A stretch of DNA of 34,153 nt. It comes from an uncultured Burkholderiales bacterium. Lineage in GTDB: Bacteria; Pseudomonadota; Gammaproteobacteria; Burkholderiales; Burkholderiaceae_E. The translations under genes were made by a program, and so were the position numbers. The DNA lies in assembly GCA_902826305.1 (NCBI GenBank), contig CADEEH010000046.1, positions 1 to 34,153 on the forward strand, written 5' to 3'. A model generated the notes under the pieces. The model saw nothing but the letters and a program-made list of their open reading frames with translations, ran no database searches and was not told the origin of the DNA. Positions within the stretch are counted from its first letter, which is position 1. Each line of letters opens with the position of its first letter. Shown here one piece after another: positions 23,701 through 33,087 of the stretch.

Positions 23701-26631
23701 CCGGGCACGGTGTCGGACGCGGTCGGGGTGACCACGGCGACCGACTCGGCCCCGGCCGGCGGTGCCGACCCGGGCACGGCGGGCCGCTCCCTGGCCGAGC
23801 CGGTCGGACCGCCATTGCAGTCGGCGTTTCGCGCCCGTGCACGCGATTCGATCTTTGTGCACAACGCACGCGAACACAACCTGAAGTCGATCGATGTCGA
23901 GGTGCCTCGCGACCGCTTCACGGTGATCACCGGCGTGTCCGGTTCGGGCAAGTCGACGCTGGCCTTCGATGTCATCTTCGGTGAAGGCCAGCGCCGCTAC
24001 CTGGAATCGCTGAACGCGTACGCGCGCCAGTTCGTGCAGCCGTCATCGCGACCGGACGTCGACGGCGTGTTCGGCATCCCGCCGACGGTGGCCATCGAGC
24101 AGCGCACCAGCCGCGGCGGGCGCAAGAGCACGGTGGCGACGCTGACCGAGATCTACCACTTCCTGCGCCTGCTCTACGTGAAGCTGGGCACGCAGTACTG
24201 CCCGAAGTGCGACCTGCCGATCGAGCCGCAGTCGTTCGACGTGATCGCGGCGCGACTGATGCGCGACTATCGCGGCCAGCGCATCGGCCTGCTCGCGCCG
24301 CTGGTCGTCGCCCGCAAGGGTGTCTACACCGACCTGGCGAAATGGGCGAAGGCCCGCGGCTTCACGCACCTGCGCGTGGACGGTGCGTTCCTGCCGACCG
24401 CGAAGTTCCCGCGGCTGGACCGCTACGTCGAACACGACATCGACCTGCCGGTGGCCGACCTGACCGTCGATGCGGCCGACGAGGCGGGACTGCGCGACGC
24501 ACTGACCCGGGCGCTCGGCCATGGCAAGGGCATCGTCAAGGTGGCCGCGCCGCTGGACGACCTGCGCCGGGTGATCGCCGACGGCGATCCGACCGGCGCG
24601 GCGGCAAAGCTGAAGACGGTGATCTACTCGACCCGGCGCGCGTGTCGCGGCTGCGGCACCAGCTTCGCGGAGCCGGATCCGCGGCTGTTCTCGTTCAACT
24701 CGCGGATCGGCTGGTGCGTCGAATGCCTGGGCACCGGCGTCGAACTGCCGTACCTGCCGACGGTCGAGGAGAAGAACCGTTCCGACGAGGACGCCACCAC
24801 CGAATCGGTCGGCGCACGGGCCGAACGCCTTGCCGACGAGAGTGCCGTCGACGGCGGCGCGCTGGCGAGCTGCCCGGCGTGTCAGGGCCAGCGGCTCAAT
24901 CCGATCGCCCTGGCGATGCGGTTGCGCGACCTGTCGATCGCACAACTGACCGCGATGGCGGTCGACGACTGCCGGCAATGGCTGGCCGGCATCGAGTTCA
25001 GCGGCCGCGAGGCGGAGATCGCCCGCGACGTGCTGGTCGAGATCCGCTCGCGACTGCGTTTCCTGTCCGAGGTCGGCCTAGGCTACCTGTCGCTGTCGCG
25101 CAGCGCACCGACGCTGTCGGGCGGCGAGGCGCAACGCATCCGCCTGGCCGCGCAGCTCGGCTCGAACCTGCAGGGTGTGTGCTACGTGCTCGACGAACCG
25201 ACGATCGGCCTGCATCCGCGCGACAACCGCGTGCTGCTCGACACCCTGGACCGGCTGCGTGACAAGGGCAACACGCTGCTGGTGGTCGAACACGACGAGG
25301 AGACGATCCGGCGCGCGGACCATGTCATCGACATCGGTCCGGGCGCGGGCAAGTTCGGCGGACGGATCGTCGCCACCGGCGATCACCATGCGATCGCGCG
25401 GCAGCCGGACAGCGTGACCGGCCGCTTCCTGGCGCGTCCGCTCGAACATCCGCTCGGCCGTCGACGCGAGATCACCCGCGACACGCCGCGCCTCGAGCTG
25501 CGTCGCGCACACCTGCACAACCTGCGCGCGGTCGACGTGGCGATCCCGCTCGGCCGGATGACGGTGATCACCGGCGTCTCCGGCTCGGGCAAATCGACGC
25601 TGGCGCGTGACGTGCTGCTGGCCGAGGTCGCCGCACAGGTCGGCGCGCGCAACCAGCGCAAGGCGGTCCCGCCGCCGCAGGGCGCCGAGTCGGTCAGCGG
25701 CACCGAGCCGATCAGCCGCGTCCTCGAGGTCGACCAGGCACCGATCGGCAAGACACCCCGTTCGTGCCCGGCCACCTACGTCGGCTTCTGGGACGCGATC
25801 CGGCGCCTGTTCGCCGATGCCACCGAATCGAAGGTGCGCGGTTACGGCGCCGGCCGCTTCTCGTTCAACACCGCGGGCGGTCGCTGCGACGCGTGTGATG
25901 GCCAGGGCCAGCAGACGATCGAGATGAATTTCCTGCCTGACGTGAAGGTGCCGTGTGACGTCTGCCGCGGGCGCCGCTTCAATCGCGAGACACTCGAGGT
26001 CGAGGTCCGCGGGCGCAACATCGGCGACGTGCTGGCGATGAGTGTCGAGGAGGCCGAGGAGTTCTTCGCGCTGCATCCGCCGATCGCCCGTCCGCTCGCG
26101 CTGCTGCGCGACGTGGGGCTGGGCTACCTGACGCTCGGCCAGCCGAGTCCGACGCTGTCGGGCGGAGAGGCGCAACGGATCAAGCTGGTGACCGAACTGG
26201 CGAAGGTGCGCGAGGTGGTCGACGATCCGCGGCTCGTCGCCGCGCGGGCCAAGGCGGGCAGGCCGGCGGCGCGACCTGCGCAGACTTTGTATGTGCTCGA
26301 CGAACCCACGGTCGGGCTGCACATGGCCGACGTCGAGAAGCTGCTGCGGGTCCTGCACCGACTGGTCGACGCCGGCAACACGCTGGTGATCGTCGAGCAC
26401 AACCTGGACATCTGGGCGGAGGCCGACTGGATCGTCGACCTCGGTCCCGAAGGGGGTGCCGGCGGCGGGCGCATCGTCGCCCAGGGGACACCGGAGCAAC
26501 TGATCGGCCACGGCCGGCGGGCCGGTGCCACCCACACCGAACGCGTGCTCGCCGAGTTCGCCGACAGCCGCCCGCACGATCCGCGCGCCGACGCTGCCGC
26601 CGACACACGGCCGGCCGAGCCGGTGTCCTGA
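20728..26631 (+). CDS. uvrA: Double-length excinuclease ABC subunit UvrA (tandem fusion of two UvrA units)
   Basis: The 1967-residue protein is two complete UvrA-like halves joined by an Ala/Gly/Thr/Pro-rich linker at about 985-1038; ordinary UvrA is about 940 residues. It has four Walker A motifs (GVSGSGKS/T; lysines 46, 673, 1075, 1622), four LSGGE signatures and four Walker B motifs ([44 protein letters not shown]). It also has four H-loops (VVVEHD, LVIEHN, LVVEHD, VIVEHN). The cysteine-pair zinc modules are kept in both halves, for example CADC/CESC and CRGC/CVEC. UvrA forms the damage-recognition dimer that loads UvrB. Here one polypeptide may act as a covalent dimer. Long UvrAs are known from Burkholderiales. 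I saw no LexA box upstream, and the start ATG lacks a clear ribosome site. Confidence 0.95.
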   Translation: MPDSDRPGQRRPIRIRGARQNNLKALDLDIPTGELVVVTGVSGSGKSSLVFDTLYAEGQRRYVETFSAYARQFLDRMDKPQVDRIDGVPPAIAIDQTNPVRTSRSTVGTMTELNDHLKLLFARAAIVYCRCCGRPVRRDTVASIRDSLAGRLADAGESRVVLTFPVSIPANFTEAEVEQYLSAQGYTRVHGRHADDDGHAHTLDVVQDRFRFDSVDPARLAEGLEAALARGHGRLTVHLSDATGDERTWRYSSALACADCGITYADPVPSLFSFNSPLGACESCRGFGRVIGIDMGLVIPDESRTLAQGAVKPWQTASFKECQSELRKYAPRAGVPLDVPWRDLDEADRRWVLDGDPAWTGDWRRQWYGVRRFFDWLESKAYKMHIRVLLSRYRAYTPCAACGGARLKPDALLWRIGSRAEADAALDEGGGRYARFRPAAVQWSDETLATRPGLSIHDLVLLPIERVRRFFGELSLPAPLDEATDLLLTEIRTRLVYLIEVGLGYLTLDRQSRTLSGGEVQRINLTTALGTSLVNTLFVLDEPSIGLHPRDIGRIAAVMQRLRDAGNSLVVVEHDPQIMLAADRVLDIGPGPGERGGRIVFYGTPQALRAGPTLTGQYLSNRRHVDSAPRRAVLPSTPKLIVSGAREHNLKGVDVEIPLGRFVVLTGVSGSGKSTLMQDVLLPALLKRKGRPTEMPGDHDAVLGDERIDDVVFVDQSPIGKTARSNPVSYVGGFDLIRKRFAALPEARERGYTPGTFSFNSGDGRCPTCGGNGFEHVEMQFLSDVYLRCPDCDGRRYRPEILELRLDGRSIADVLDLTVSEALAAFGDDRELGTVLRPLSDVGLDYLKLGQPVPTLSGGEAQRLKLAGFLAEAAGRTVAERKRRNGGLGSLFLFDEPTTGLHFDDIARLLKALRKLIDAGHSLLVIEHNLDVIRAADWVIDLGPEGGDAGGRVVAIGTPDDLKAADASYTGRALADYERQLAQPMTSAADAPGTVSDAVGVTTATDSAPAGGADPGTAGRSLAEPVGPPLQSAFRARARDSIFVHNAREHNLKSIDVEVPRDRFTVITGVSGSGKSTLAFDVIFGEGQRRYLESLNAYARQFVQPSSRPDVDGVFGIPPTVAIEQRTSRGGRKSTVATLTEIYHFLRLLYVKLGTQYCPKCDLPIEPQSFDVIAARLMRDYRGQRIGLLAPLVVARKGVYTDLAKWAKARGFTHLRVDGAFLPTAKFPRLDRYVEHDIDLPVADLTVDAADEAGLRDALTRALGHGKGIVKVAAPLDDLRRVIADGDPTGAAAKLKTVIYSTRRACRGCGTSFAEPDPRLFSFNSRIGWCVECLGTGVELPYLPTVEEKNRSDEDATTESVGARAERLADESAVDGGALASCPACQGQRLNPIALAMRLRDLSIAQLTAMAVDDCRQWLAGIEFSGREAEIARDVLVEIRSRLRFLSEVGLGYLSLSRSAPTLSGGEAQRIRLAAQLGSNLQGVCYVLDEPTIGLHPRDNRVLLDTLDRLRDKGNTLLVVEHDEETIRRADHVIDIGPGAGKFGGRIVATGDHHAIARQPDSVTGRFLARPLEHPLGRRREITRDTPRLELRRAHLHNLRAVDVAIPLGRMTVITGVSGSGKSTLARDVLLAEVAAQVGARNQRKAVPPPQGAESVSGTEPISRVLEVDQAPIGKTPRSCPATYVGFWDAIRRLFADATESKVRGYGAGRFSFNTAGGRCDACDGQGQQTIEMNFLPDVKVPCDVCRGRRFNRETLEVEVRGRNIGDVLAMSVEEAEEFFALHPPIARPLALLRDVGLGYLTLGQPSPTLSGGEAQRIKLVTELAKVREVVDDPRLVAARAKAGRPAARPAQTLYVLDEPTVGLHMADVEKLLRVLHRLVDAGNTLVIVEHNLDIWAEADWIVDLGPEGGAGGGRIVAQGTPEQLIGHGRRAGATHTERVLAEFADSRPHDPRADAAADTRPAEPVS

Positions 26632-26710
26632 TCCGCGGTACGATCCGATCCGGCGCGGATCCGCACCGTCCGATGGCCGGGCGATCGACCGACGCACGAG
26701 GCACACGACG

Positions 26711-27673
26711 ATGAGACGACGGGATTTCCTGGCTTCGACGCTGGCCCTGCCGCTGGCGGGTGCGGCCGGCGCCCAGACGCGGGCGACGCGGGTGATCGTG
26801 CCTTATGCGGCCGGCGGACCGATCGACATCACGGTGCGTGTGCTGGCCGAGAAGGTGCGCGATTCACTCGGCATCCTGGTGGTCGAGAACAAACCCGGCG
26901 CCGGCGGCAATCTCGGCGCCGACGCCGTCGCCAAGGCGGTGCCGGACGGGGCGACGATCGGCATCGCGGCCACCGCGACCCACGCGGTCAACCCGTGGCT
27001 GTTCCGCAAGATGCCGTACGACGCGGCGCGCGACTTCGCGCCGATCACGCTGATGGTCCGCGTGCCCAACGTGCTGGTGATGAACGCCGAGGTCGCGCGA
27101 CGGCTCGGCATCCGGTCGGTGGCCGATCTGATCGCCCATGCGAAGGCACGGCCGGGCAAGCTGAACTTCGGCAGCGGCGGCAACGGCAGCGCCGGTCACC
27201 TGGCCGGGGAGATCTTCAAGCGCGAGGCCGGCATCTACGCGGTCCACATCCCGTACAACGGCGGCGCGCCGGCGCAGCTCGGGCTGCTCAGCGAACAGGT
27301 CGAGTTCAACTTCGACAACCTGGCGACCGCGGCGGCCAACATCCGCGCCGGCCGGCTGGTCGCCCTCGGCGTCACCGGCGCCGCGCGTTCGCCGGCGATG
27401 CCGGAGATACCCACCGTCGCCGAGACGCTGAAGGGATTCGAGATCGACACCTGGTGGGGGCTGGTCGCTCCCGCGGGGACACCACCGGCGACGCTGGCGA
27501 AACTCAACGAGGCCTTCACCACCGCGCTGCGCGCACCGGATGTCAAGGCGCGCTTCGCGACACTGATGGCCGAACCGGTACCGACGGACACCGCCGCGTT
27601 CGGCGAACTGATGCGGCGCGAGCTGGCGCGTTACGAACGGATCGTCAAGGCCAGCGGCGCGACGATCGACTGA
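26711..27673 (+). CDS. Bug/TctC-family tripartite tricarboxylate transporter substrate-binding protein
   Basis: The 320-residue protein starts [22 protein letters not shown], a twin-arginine-type signal. It continues with the Bug signature [44 protein letters not shown] and the [19 protein letters not shown] segment. Bug proteins are periplasmic binders of carboxylates and related small acids; many copies per genome are typical of Burkholderiales, mostly without dedicated membrane partners. The ATG at 26711 lies 79 bases after the uvrA stop; ACGAGG lies 11 bases upstream. No TctA/TctB genes adjoin this copy. Ligand unknown. A 10-bp palindrome GCGGATCCGC at 26655-26664 lies in the gap. Confidence 0.93.
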   Translation: MRRRDFLASTLALPLAGAAGAQTRATRVIVPYAAGGPIDITVRVLAEKVRDSLGILVVENKPGAGGNLGADAVAKAVPDGATIGIAATATHAVNPWLFRKMPYDAARDFAPITLMVRVPNVLVMNAEVARRLGIRSVADLIAHAKARPGKLNFGSGGNGSAGHLAGEIFKREAGIYAVHIPYNGGAPAQLGLLSEQVEFNFDNLATAAANIRAGRLVALGVTGAARSPAMPEIPTVAETLKGFEIDTWWGLVAPAGTPPATLAKLNEAFTTALRAPDVKARFATLMAEPVPTDTAAFGELMRRELARYERIVKASGATID

Positions 27674-27715
27674 CACCCGATCGGCCGCATGGCCGCGGCG
27701 GCGGCACTCGTGCCC

Positions 27716-28702
27716 TCAGCCGGCGCCGATCCGCTCGCGTGCCGCGACGTATTCGCGCTCGAGCCGGTCGACGAATGCAGCGACCGGCAACACGTCGGTG
27801 ATCGCCGCGATCCCCTGTCCGCAGCCCCAGATGTCGCGCCAGGCCTTGGCGTCCATGTTGCCGCCCGAACCGAAACTCATCGTCGACGGGTCGCTGCGCG
27901 GCAGGTTGTCCGGATCGAGTCCGGCCGCGACGATCGACGGCTTCAGGTAGTTGCCGTGCACGCCGGTGAACAGGTTCGTGTAGACGATGTCGGACGACGA
28001 ACAGTCGACGATCGCCTGCTTGTAGGCCTCTTCGGCGTTGGCCTCGGTGGTGGCGATGAAGGCCGAGCCGATGTAGCCGAAGTCGGCCCCCATCGCGCGC
28101 GCGGCGAGCACCGCGTCGCCGCTGGCGATCGCCCCCGACAGCGCGATCGGGCCGGCGAACCAGCGCCGGATCTCCTGCACCAGCGCGAATGGCGAGGTGG
28201 TGCCGGCATGGCCGCCGGCACCCGCGGCGACCGCGATCAGCCCGTCGGCGCCCTTCTCGATCGCCTTGCGCGCGAACCGGTCGCTGATCACGTCATGCAG
28301 CACGATGCCGCCGTAGGAGTGGATCGCGTCGTTGACGTCGGCGCGTGCGCCCAGCGAGGTGATGACGATCGGCACCTTGTATTTCACGCACTGCTCGACG
28401 TCGTGCAGCAGCCGGTCGTTGGACTTGTGGACGATCTGGTTGACCGCGAACGGGGCCGGTCGCCGGCCGGTTCGTGCCTCGAGCTCGGCGAGTGCCCCGG
28501 TGATCTCGTCGAGCCATTCGCCGAGTTGTGATGCCGGCCGCGCGTTGAGTGCCGGGAACGACCCGACGACACCGGCCGCGCACTGCGCGATGACCAGCGC
28601 CGGCCGCGAAACGATGAACATCGGGGCCCCGATCACCGGCAGCCGCAACCGGCTTGCCAGTGATCCGGCCAGTGCGGCGTCGCCGCGAGAATCGTCGCTC
28701 AA
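27716..28702 (-). CDS. Nitronate monooxygenase / NAD(P)H-dependent flavin oxidoreductase
   Basis: The 328-residue TIM-barrel flavoprotein has LRLPVIGAPMFIVS near the N-terminus (FMN-binding start of the nitronate monooxygenase family). It also has VAAGAGGHAGTTS with the likely catalytic His165, IALSGAIASGDAVLAARAMGADFGYIGSAFIAT (phosphate-binding region) and a final KAWRDIWGCGQGI. The family oxidises alkyl nitronates such as propionate-3-nitronate, though many members act on other substrates. The start is TTG at 28702 with a strong GGGAGG six bases upstream; no in-frame ATG precedes the domain. It is convergent with the Bug gene on the left. Specific substrate unknown. Confidence 0.9.
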   Translation of the reverse strand: MSDDSRGDAALAGSLASRLRLPVIGAPMFIVSRPALVIAQCAAGVVGSFPALNARPASQLGEWLDEITGALAELEARTGRRPAPFAVNQIVHKSNDRLLHDVEQCVKYKVPIVITSLGARADVNDAIHSYGGIVLHDVISDRFARKAIEKGADGLIAVAAGAGGHAGTTSPFALVQEIRRWFAGPIALSGAIASGDAVLAARAMGADFGYIGSAFIATTEANAEEAYKQAIVDCSSSDIVYTNLFTGVHGNYLKPSIVAAGLDPDNLPRSDPSTMSFGSGGNMDAKAWRDIWGCGQGIAAITDVLPVAAFVDRLEREYVAARERIGAG

Positions 28703-28782
28703 GTCGTCCTCCCGTCACGATCCGCCGCCGTGGTCCCGGATCGCCGCCTGTCGCCTGCGCCGGCAGCAATCGCCCGGCATTG

Positions 28783-28811
28783 TAGAACCTATCCCGAAAC
28801 CGCTGCGCGTC
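28783..28811 (-). repeat. Dispersed intergenic element, copy B
   Basis: The complement of this 29-bp stretch starts GACGCGCAG and ends AGGTTCTA, matching 19548-19576 at 23 of 29 positions in opposite orientation. It lies in the 131-bp gap between the sensor kinase stop and the nitronate monooxygenase start. Confidence 0.6.
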
Positions 28812-28833
28812 GCGGCGTGCCCGGGACAGCGGG

Positions 28834-30750
28834 TCAGCGATCGCCCTCGTCGGCAACCGCCGGTGGTGTGTCGAGCCAGCCGCCGGCGGTCTCGCCGGAC
28901 GACTTCGGCGGCACCACGGGCAGCAGGACCCGACAGACCGTCCCTTCCGGTCCTGACGTGATCCGCAGTTCGGCGCCGATCCGCTGCGCACGCGAGCGCA
29001 TGTTGGCCAGGCCGTGCTGGTCGGCACGCGGCGTCGCGGCGGCATCGAACCCCCGGCCGCTGTCGGCGACGACGACCTCGAGCATCGGATCTCCAGGCGC
29101 GTAACGCGCGGTGACCGTGATCCGGCGCGCCCCCGAGTGCTTGAGGGCGTTGCCGATCGACTCCTGGATGATGCGCAGCAGCTGCAGTCCTGCCGTGGCC
29201 GGGACCGGCACGCGGTCACGCAGTTCGTTGATCAGTTGCAGGTCGATGCCGGCGGGGCGCACGCGCTGGTCGATGCGCACGATCAGGTTGCCGAGCGACG
29301 ATTCGAAGTCGTTGCCGCCGCCGGACAACACGTCGATCGACAGCCGCATGTCGTCGATCGCCTGGCGCAGCACGGCCGCCACCTGCGACTGGTCGAGCTG
29401 CCCGTGTTCGACCAGGATCAGCGCCGACAGCAGTTGCGAGCCCATGCCGTCGTGGACATCCTGCATGATCCGCTGGCGCTCGTGAAGGCGGGCCTGCTCG
29501 CGTTGCGCCTGGGCCAGGCGCGCGAAGTTCGCCGCCAGCTCGCGCTCGCGATCGGAGACCCGCGCCTCGAGGGTCGAGGCGAGCGCCTCGTGGGACTGCA
29601 TCGCGGCCGTGAAACGATGGACCAGCGAGATCGCCATCGCGAACAGCGGTGCGAGCGCGGCGAAACTCAGCCAGGTCAGCGTGTCGCGCGGCAACGCGTC
29701 GAGTGCGATCTCCAGGTCGTGGATGCTGGCGACCGCCGCGATCGCCAGGCCGACCCAGAACACCAGGTTGCGCGGCGTCTCGCCGCGGTATTGCGCACGG
29801 GCCAGCGTCGCCACCGCATGCAGCGCGGGCGCGAGCAGTCCGGCCTGCCAGCACTGCAGCACGATGTGATCGCCGCGCAGGCCGAAGGCGTAGACCAGGA
29901 TCACGCCGAACAGACCGTACAGCAGGTACAGCAGTTCCAGCCCGGGCCAGCGCCGGCCGGCCAGCCGGTAGATGAACACCGCCATGCTGAGCACGAAGCC
30001 CGCGGTCGCCAGGTTCGACAGTTCGAGCCAGCGCGGGCCGAGCCAGGCCGGGATCTGCTCGACGCTGTAGTACAACGAGCGCAGCGCCCAGAATCCGCTC
30101 GCCAGCGAAAACAGCAGGTAGACGCGATCCCGACGCCGGCGCAGCCAGATCAATGCCGACATGAAGGCACCGGTCAACGTCAAGACCACCGACACCTGCG
30201 GCAGGAACAGCGCTTCGTAGGTGCGCTGGCGCCACAATGGCTCCAGCGACATCGCGGGGCCGACGAACACCGGGTAGAAGCGGCCATCCGGATCGGGCGC
30301 GTACGGCACGATCCTGAAACGCAGCTCGTGTTCGCCGCCGCCGAGCAGCGACGGGGCCACGTCGACCAGCATCCCGCGTCGCCAGGACACGCGCACGGCC
30401 GAATCGGAGAACGGCACCACGTCCAGCAGCCGTCCGTCCAGCCGGATCTGGCCGCCGTCGCGCATCCGGGTCGTGTAGACGCCGTAGGGTTCCTCGCCGA
30501 TGTCGCCGACCGAGAAGGTCAGCCGGTACTCCGCGGCCTCGTAGTCCCGTCGCTGCTCGGCGGTCCAGCTGTGCGGCAGGCTGACCGATTCGGGCGCTGT
30601 CGCCGGCTGCCGGTCGCCCGGGTGCAGGAAGAACCGGACCTCCGCCCGATCGATCCGGATCAGCCCATGCGGTGGCCCGGACGAACAGCCGGCGCTGCCG
30701 ATCAGCAGCAACAGCAACATCCACCATCGGGCGGTCGTTCCGAGGACCAC
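28834..30750 (-). CDS. Membrane sensor histidine kinase (7TM, HisKA_3/NarL type)
   Basis: From GTG at 30750 the protein has 638 residues. An N-terminal signal/anchor ends near Cys23 (LLLLLIGSAGC), then a periplasmic beta-rich domain to about residue 180 recalls the 7TMR-DISM sensor module. About seven membrane segments follow (roughly 185-385), then a coiled coil (SHEALASTLEARVSDREREL). The dimerisation motif ERQRIMQDVHDGMGSQL has phospho-acceptor His433. The ATPase domain has NALKHSGARRITV, DSGRGFD and HGLANMRSRA. The kinase pairs with the NarL-type regulator just upstream; starts and stops nearly touch. An alternative start is ATG at 30720. The ligand is unknown; a glycan or organic acid is possible. 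Confidence 0.9.
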   Translation of the reverse strand: MVLGTTARWWMLLLLLIGSAGCSSGPPHGLIRIDRAEVRFFLHPGDRQPATAPESVSLPHSWTAEQRRDYEAAEYRLTFSVGDIGEEPYGVYTTRMRDGGQIRLDGRLLDVVPFSDSAVRVSWRRGMLVDVAPSLLGGGEHELRFRIVPYAPDPDGRFYPVFVGPAMSLEPLWRQRTYEALFLPQVSVVLTLTGAFMSALIWLRRRRDRVYLLFSLASGFWALRSLYYSVEQIPAWLGPRWLELSNLATAGFVLSMAVFIYRLAGRRWPGLELLYLLYGLFGVILVYAFGLRGDHIVLQCWQAGLLAPALHAVATLARAQYRGETPRNLVFWVGLAIAAVASIHDLEIALDALPRDTLTWLSFAALAPLFAMAISLVHRFTAAMQSHEALASTLEARVSDRERELAANFARLAQAQREQARLHERQRIMQDVHDGMGSQLLSALILVEHGQLDQSQVAAVLRQAIDDMRLSIDVLSGGGNDFESSLGNLIVRIDQRVRPAGIDLQLINELRDRVPVPATAGLQLLRIIQESIGNALKHSGARRITVTARYAPGDPMLEVVVADSGRGFDAAATPRADQHGLANMRSRAQRIGAELRITSGPEGTVCRVLLPVVPPKSSGETAGGWLDTPPAVADEGDR

Positions 30751-30761
30751 GATGCGAGCCG

Positions 30762-31406
30762 TCAGTGCCGGATCAGCCGCCGCTGCTGCGCCTCGAACAC
30801 CGCCTCGCCGCGCGAACTGACTTCGAGCTTCTCGTAGATCACCCGGACATGGGCGGTGACCGTGTGCGCCGAGATGCCCAGCGCACGCGCGATGTCCGAG
30901 AAGCGCAGCCCCTTGGCCAGCAGCTGCAGGATCTCGTCCTGCCGCTCGGTCAGTCCGGCATCGTTGCCCGGGCCGGATCCGCCGCGCCGGAAACGCATCA
31001 GCAGCTTGCGTGCGATCGACGGCGTGATCGGTGCGCCGCCTTGGCGCAGCATGCTCACACATTCGACGAGCTGCTCGACGCTGCTGTCCTTGAGCAGGTA
31101 GCCCGTGGCGCCGGCCTCGATGCTCGCGATCACGTGGTCATCGTCGCCGAACACGCTGACGACCATGAATTCGCTGCGCGGATGACGTCGATTGCCGATC
31201 CGGATCAGGTCGATGCCCGACCCGCCGGGCAGGCCGAGATCGATCATGTAGACGTCGGCCGGCATCTGGTCGAGCAGCGCCAGGCCCTCGCCGTAGCTGC
31301 GGGCGACGCCAGACAACGCCAGCGTCGGTGCGGCCTGGACGAGTTGCTCGAACCTCTGCAGGAAGACCGGGTCGTCTTCGACGATGGCGACGGTGATGGC
31401 GGACAA
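30762..31406 (-). CDS. NarL/FixJ-family response regulator
   Basis: The 214-residue protein has a receiver domain (AIVEDDPVFLQRF, phospho-acceptor Asp56 in VYMIDLGLPG, late Lys in GYLLKDSS). A LuxR-type HTH follows (LTERQDEILQLLAKGLRFSDIA, then HTVTAHVRVIYEKLEV). The only workable start is TTG at 31406, since the receiver begins directly after it and the upstream frame reads low-complexity. It precedes the sensor kinase gene by about 11 bases, forming a two-gene unit. A possible promoter is TTGCAT/TCTACT (31496-31469). The divergent tctCBA genes 190 bp away are the most likely local target, by position only. Confidence 0.92.
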   Translation of the reverse strand: MSAITVAIVEDDPVFLQRFEQLVQAAPTLALSGVARSYGEGLALLDQMPADVYMIDLGLPGGSGIDLIRIGNRRHPRSEFMVVSVFGDDDHVIASIEAGATGYLLKDSSVEQLVECVSMLRQGGAPITPSIARKLLMRFRRGGSGPGNDAGLTERQDEILQLLAKGLRFSDIARALGISAHTVTAHVRVIYEKLEVSSRGEAVFEAQQRRLIRH

Positions 31407-31468
31407 GGGAATCGGCTCGGAGGGTGGGGAGACAGTGGGGGATCGATAGTCCCGCCATCTGAGGACAG

Positions 31469-31496
31469 AGTAGACCCGCGGGCATCGATGATGCAA
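31469..31496 (-). promoter_or_regulatory. Possible promoter of the response regulator gene
   Basis: On the minus strand TTGCAT (31496-31491) and TCTACT (31474-31469) are separated by 16 bases, with 3/6 and 4/6 matches to sigma-70 boxes. It lies about 65 bases upstream of the TTG start. Weak call. Confidence 0.3.
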
Positions 31497-31508
31497 TAGC
31501 AGGTATCG

Positions 31509-31530
31509 GGGGCCTCGCCCCGGAGGCCCC
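31509..31530. other. GC-rich hairpin in the regulator-tctC intergenic region
   Basis: Perfect 8-bp arms GGGGCCTC and GAGGCCCC flank a GCCCCG loop. There is no T tract, so it is unlikely to be an intrinsic terminator. It sits between the two divergent candidate promoters and could be a protein-binding palindrome or a chance GC-rich structure. Confidence 0.45.
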
Positions 31531-31550
31531 GCCGTCGGCCGCGTCCCCTG

Positions 31551-31559
31551 TGCTACGCT
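31551..31559 (+). promoter_or_regulatory. Possible extended -10 promoter of tctC
   Basis: TGCTACGCT is an extended -10 box (TG at 31551-31552, TACGCT at 31554-31559) about 40 bases before the tctC ATG. No clear -35 box is seen, as would fit an activator-dependent promoter. Confidence 0.4.
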
Positions 31560-31598
31560 GGCCCACCGCAGGCACAACACCAATACCGGGAGACACCC

Positions 31599-32573
31599 AT
31601 GATCCGCAGAACCTGGCTCCGCGCCGCGGGCGCCGCGCTCGTGCTCGCGTCGGCCGTCGGCACCGCATCGGCCCAATCGTATCCGAACCGACCGATCACG
31701 CTGGTCGTGCCCTGGGGCGCCGGTGGTGGTACCGACGCGACCGCCCGCATCATCGGCACCCTGCTCGAAAAGGAGCTGGGCCAGCCGGTCAACGTCGTCA
31801 ACCGGACCGGTGGCAACGGCGTCGTCGGCCACACCGCGATCGCCTCGGCGCCTCCCGACGGATACACGATCGGCATGATCACCGTCGAGATCTCGATGAT
31901 GCACTGGGCCGGGCTGACCCAGTTGACGCCGGCCGATTTCACCCCGGTCGCGCTGGTGAACATCGATCCGGCCGGGGTCACCGTGAAGGCCGACGCGCCG
32001 TACAAGACGATGGACGACCTGGTCAAGGCGATCCGCGCCAACCCCGGCAAGCTGAAGGCATCGGGTACCGGCCAGGGCGGCATCTGGCACCTGGCGCTGG
32101 CGGGCATGCTGCGCGACCTGAAGATCGACCCGGGTTCGGTGCCCTGGGTGCCGTCCAACGGCGCGGCCCCGGCGATGAACGACCTGGCCGCCGGCGGCAT
32201 CGACCTGGTGACCTGCTCGCTGCCGGAGGCGCGGGCACTGATCGAGGCCGGCAAGGCGCGGCCGCTGGCCTTGATGGCCGAGCAGCCGGGTGCGTTGTTC
32301 CCTCAGGTGCCGACGCTCAAGGCCGCGGCCGGCAGCGGCTGGACGGTGGGTGCGTGGCGCGGCATCGCGGCACCGAAAGGTCTGCCGGCCGACGTCGTGC
32401 AGAAACTCGGCGCGGCGATCCGCAAGATCCACGAGGGCAAGGACTTCCGCGACTTCATGACCCAGCGCGGCTACGGGATGATCTACGCCGACGCGGCGGG
32501 CTTCGGCAGCTTCATGGCCAAGGGTGATGCCGAGATGGGTGTAGTGATGAAGGACCTCGGGCTGGCGAAGTAG
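31599..32573 (+). CDS. tctC: Tripartite tricarboxylate transporter substrate-binding protein
   Basis: The 324-residue protein has a signal peptide (MIRRTWLRAAGAALVLAS to about residue 25, ending ASAQ) and the Bug/TctC fold. Recognisable segments are YPNRPITLVVPWGAGGGTDATAR, VVNRTGGNGVVGHTAIASAPPDGYTIG and the mid-protein PWVPSNGAAPAMNDLAAGGIDLV. It captures a carboxylate-type ligand in the periplasm and delivers it to TctA-TctB, encoded directly downstream. The ATG at 31599 follows a GGGAG ribosome site. The ligand cannot be read from sequence. It is divergent from the two-component system, as is common for tct loci. Confidence 0.93.
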   Translation: MIRRTWLRAAGAALVLASAVGTASAQSYPNRPITLVVPWGAGGGTDATARIIGTLLEKELGQPVNVVNRTGGNGVVGHTAIASAPPDGYTIGMITVEISMMHWAGLTQLTPADFTPVALVNIDPAGVTVKADAPYKTMDDLVKAIRANPGKLKASGTGQGGIWHLALAGMLRDLKIDPGSVPWVPSNGAAPAMNDLAAGGIDLVTCSLPEARALIEAGKARPLALMAEQPGALFPQVPTLKAAAGSGWTVGAWRGIAAPKGLPADVVQKLGAAIRKIHEGKDFRDFMTQRGYGMIYADAAGFGSFMAKGDAEMGVVMKDLGLAK

Positions 32574-32603
32574 GTCCGCCCCGATGCCATCCGGGAAGCA
32601 CGC

Positions 32604-33077
32604 GTGCGGCTGAACGACGCGATCGCGGGCGCGCTGCTGCTTGCGCTCGCACTGGTGATCCTGTTCCACGTCCAGTCGTTCCCGAAGATCCCCGGGCAGA
32701 ACGTGGGACCGGCCGCGTTCCCCGGCACGCTGGCGGCCCTGCTGGCGGTCTGCGCGCTGGTGCTGATCGTGCGCGGCTGGCGCGAGCGTGCGGCCCAGCC
32801 CTGGCTGGTGCCGGGCGCCTGGCTGCGCATGCCGATGCCGCGCCGGCGTCTGGCGGTTGCCGTCGGTGTGCTGCTGTTCTACATCGGCGCCTCCGACCGC
32901 CTCGGGTTCATCCCGACCGGCATCCTGTGCCTGTCGGCGATGTTCGCGGTGCTCGGCGTGCGCACGCGATGGGTGCTGCCGCTGTCGGTCGTGACGACGC
33001 TGCTGATCCACACCGTGTTCTACAAGGGACTGCGGGTGCCGCTGCCCTGGGGTGTGCTGCAGCCTTGGTTGTGGTGA
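32604..33077 (+). CDS. tctB: Tripartite tricarboxylate transporter small membrane subunit TctB
   Basis: The 157-residue protein has four hydrophobic segments (about 6-24, 40-62, 83-101 and 108-140), matching the TctB family. The first loop carries PKIPGQNVGPAAFPG, the usual conserved stretch following the first membrane helix. TctB is the small membrane subunit that stabilises TctA. The start is GTG at 32604, in a CACGC-GTG-CGG context with GGGAAG nearby. It lies 30 bases after tctC and 10 bases before tctA, so the three form an operon. Confidence 0.9.
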   Translation: MRLNDAIAGALLLALALVILFHVQSFPKIPGQNVGPAAFPGTLAALLAVCALVLIVRGWRERAAQPWLVPGAWLRMPMPRRRLAVAVGVLLFYIGASDRLGFIPTGILCLSAMFAVLGVRTRWVLPLSVVTTLLIHTVFYKGLRVPLPWGVLQPWLW

Positions 33078-33087
33078 GACGGCGACG

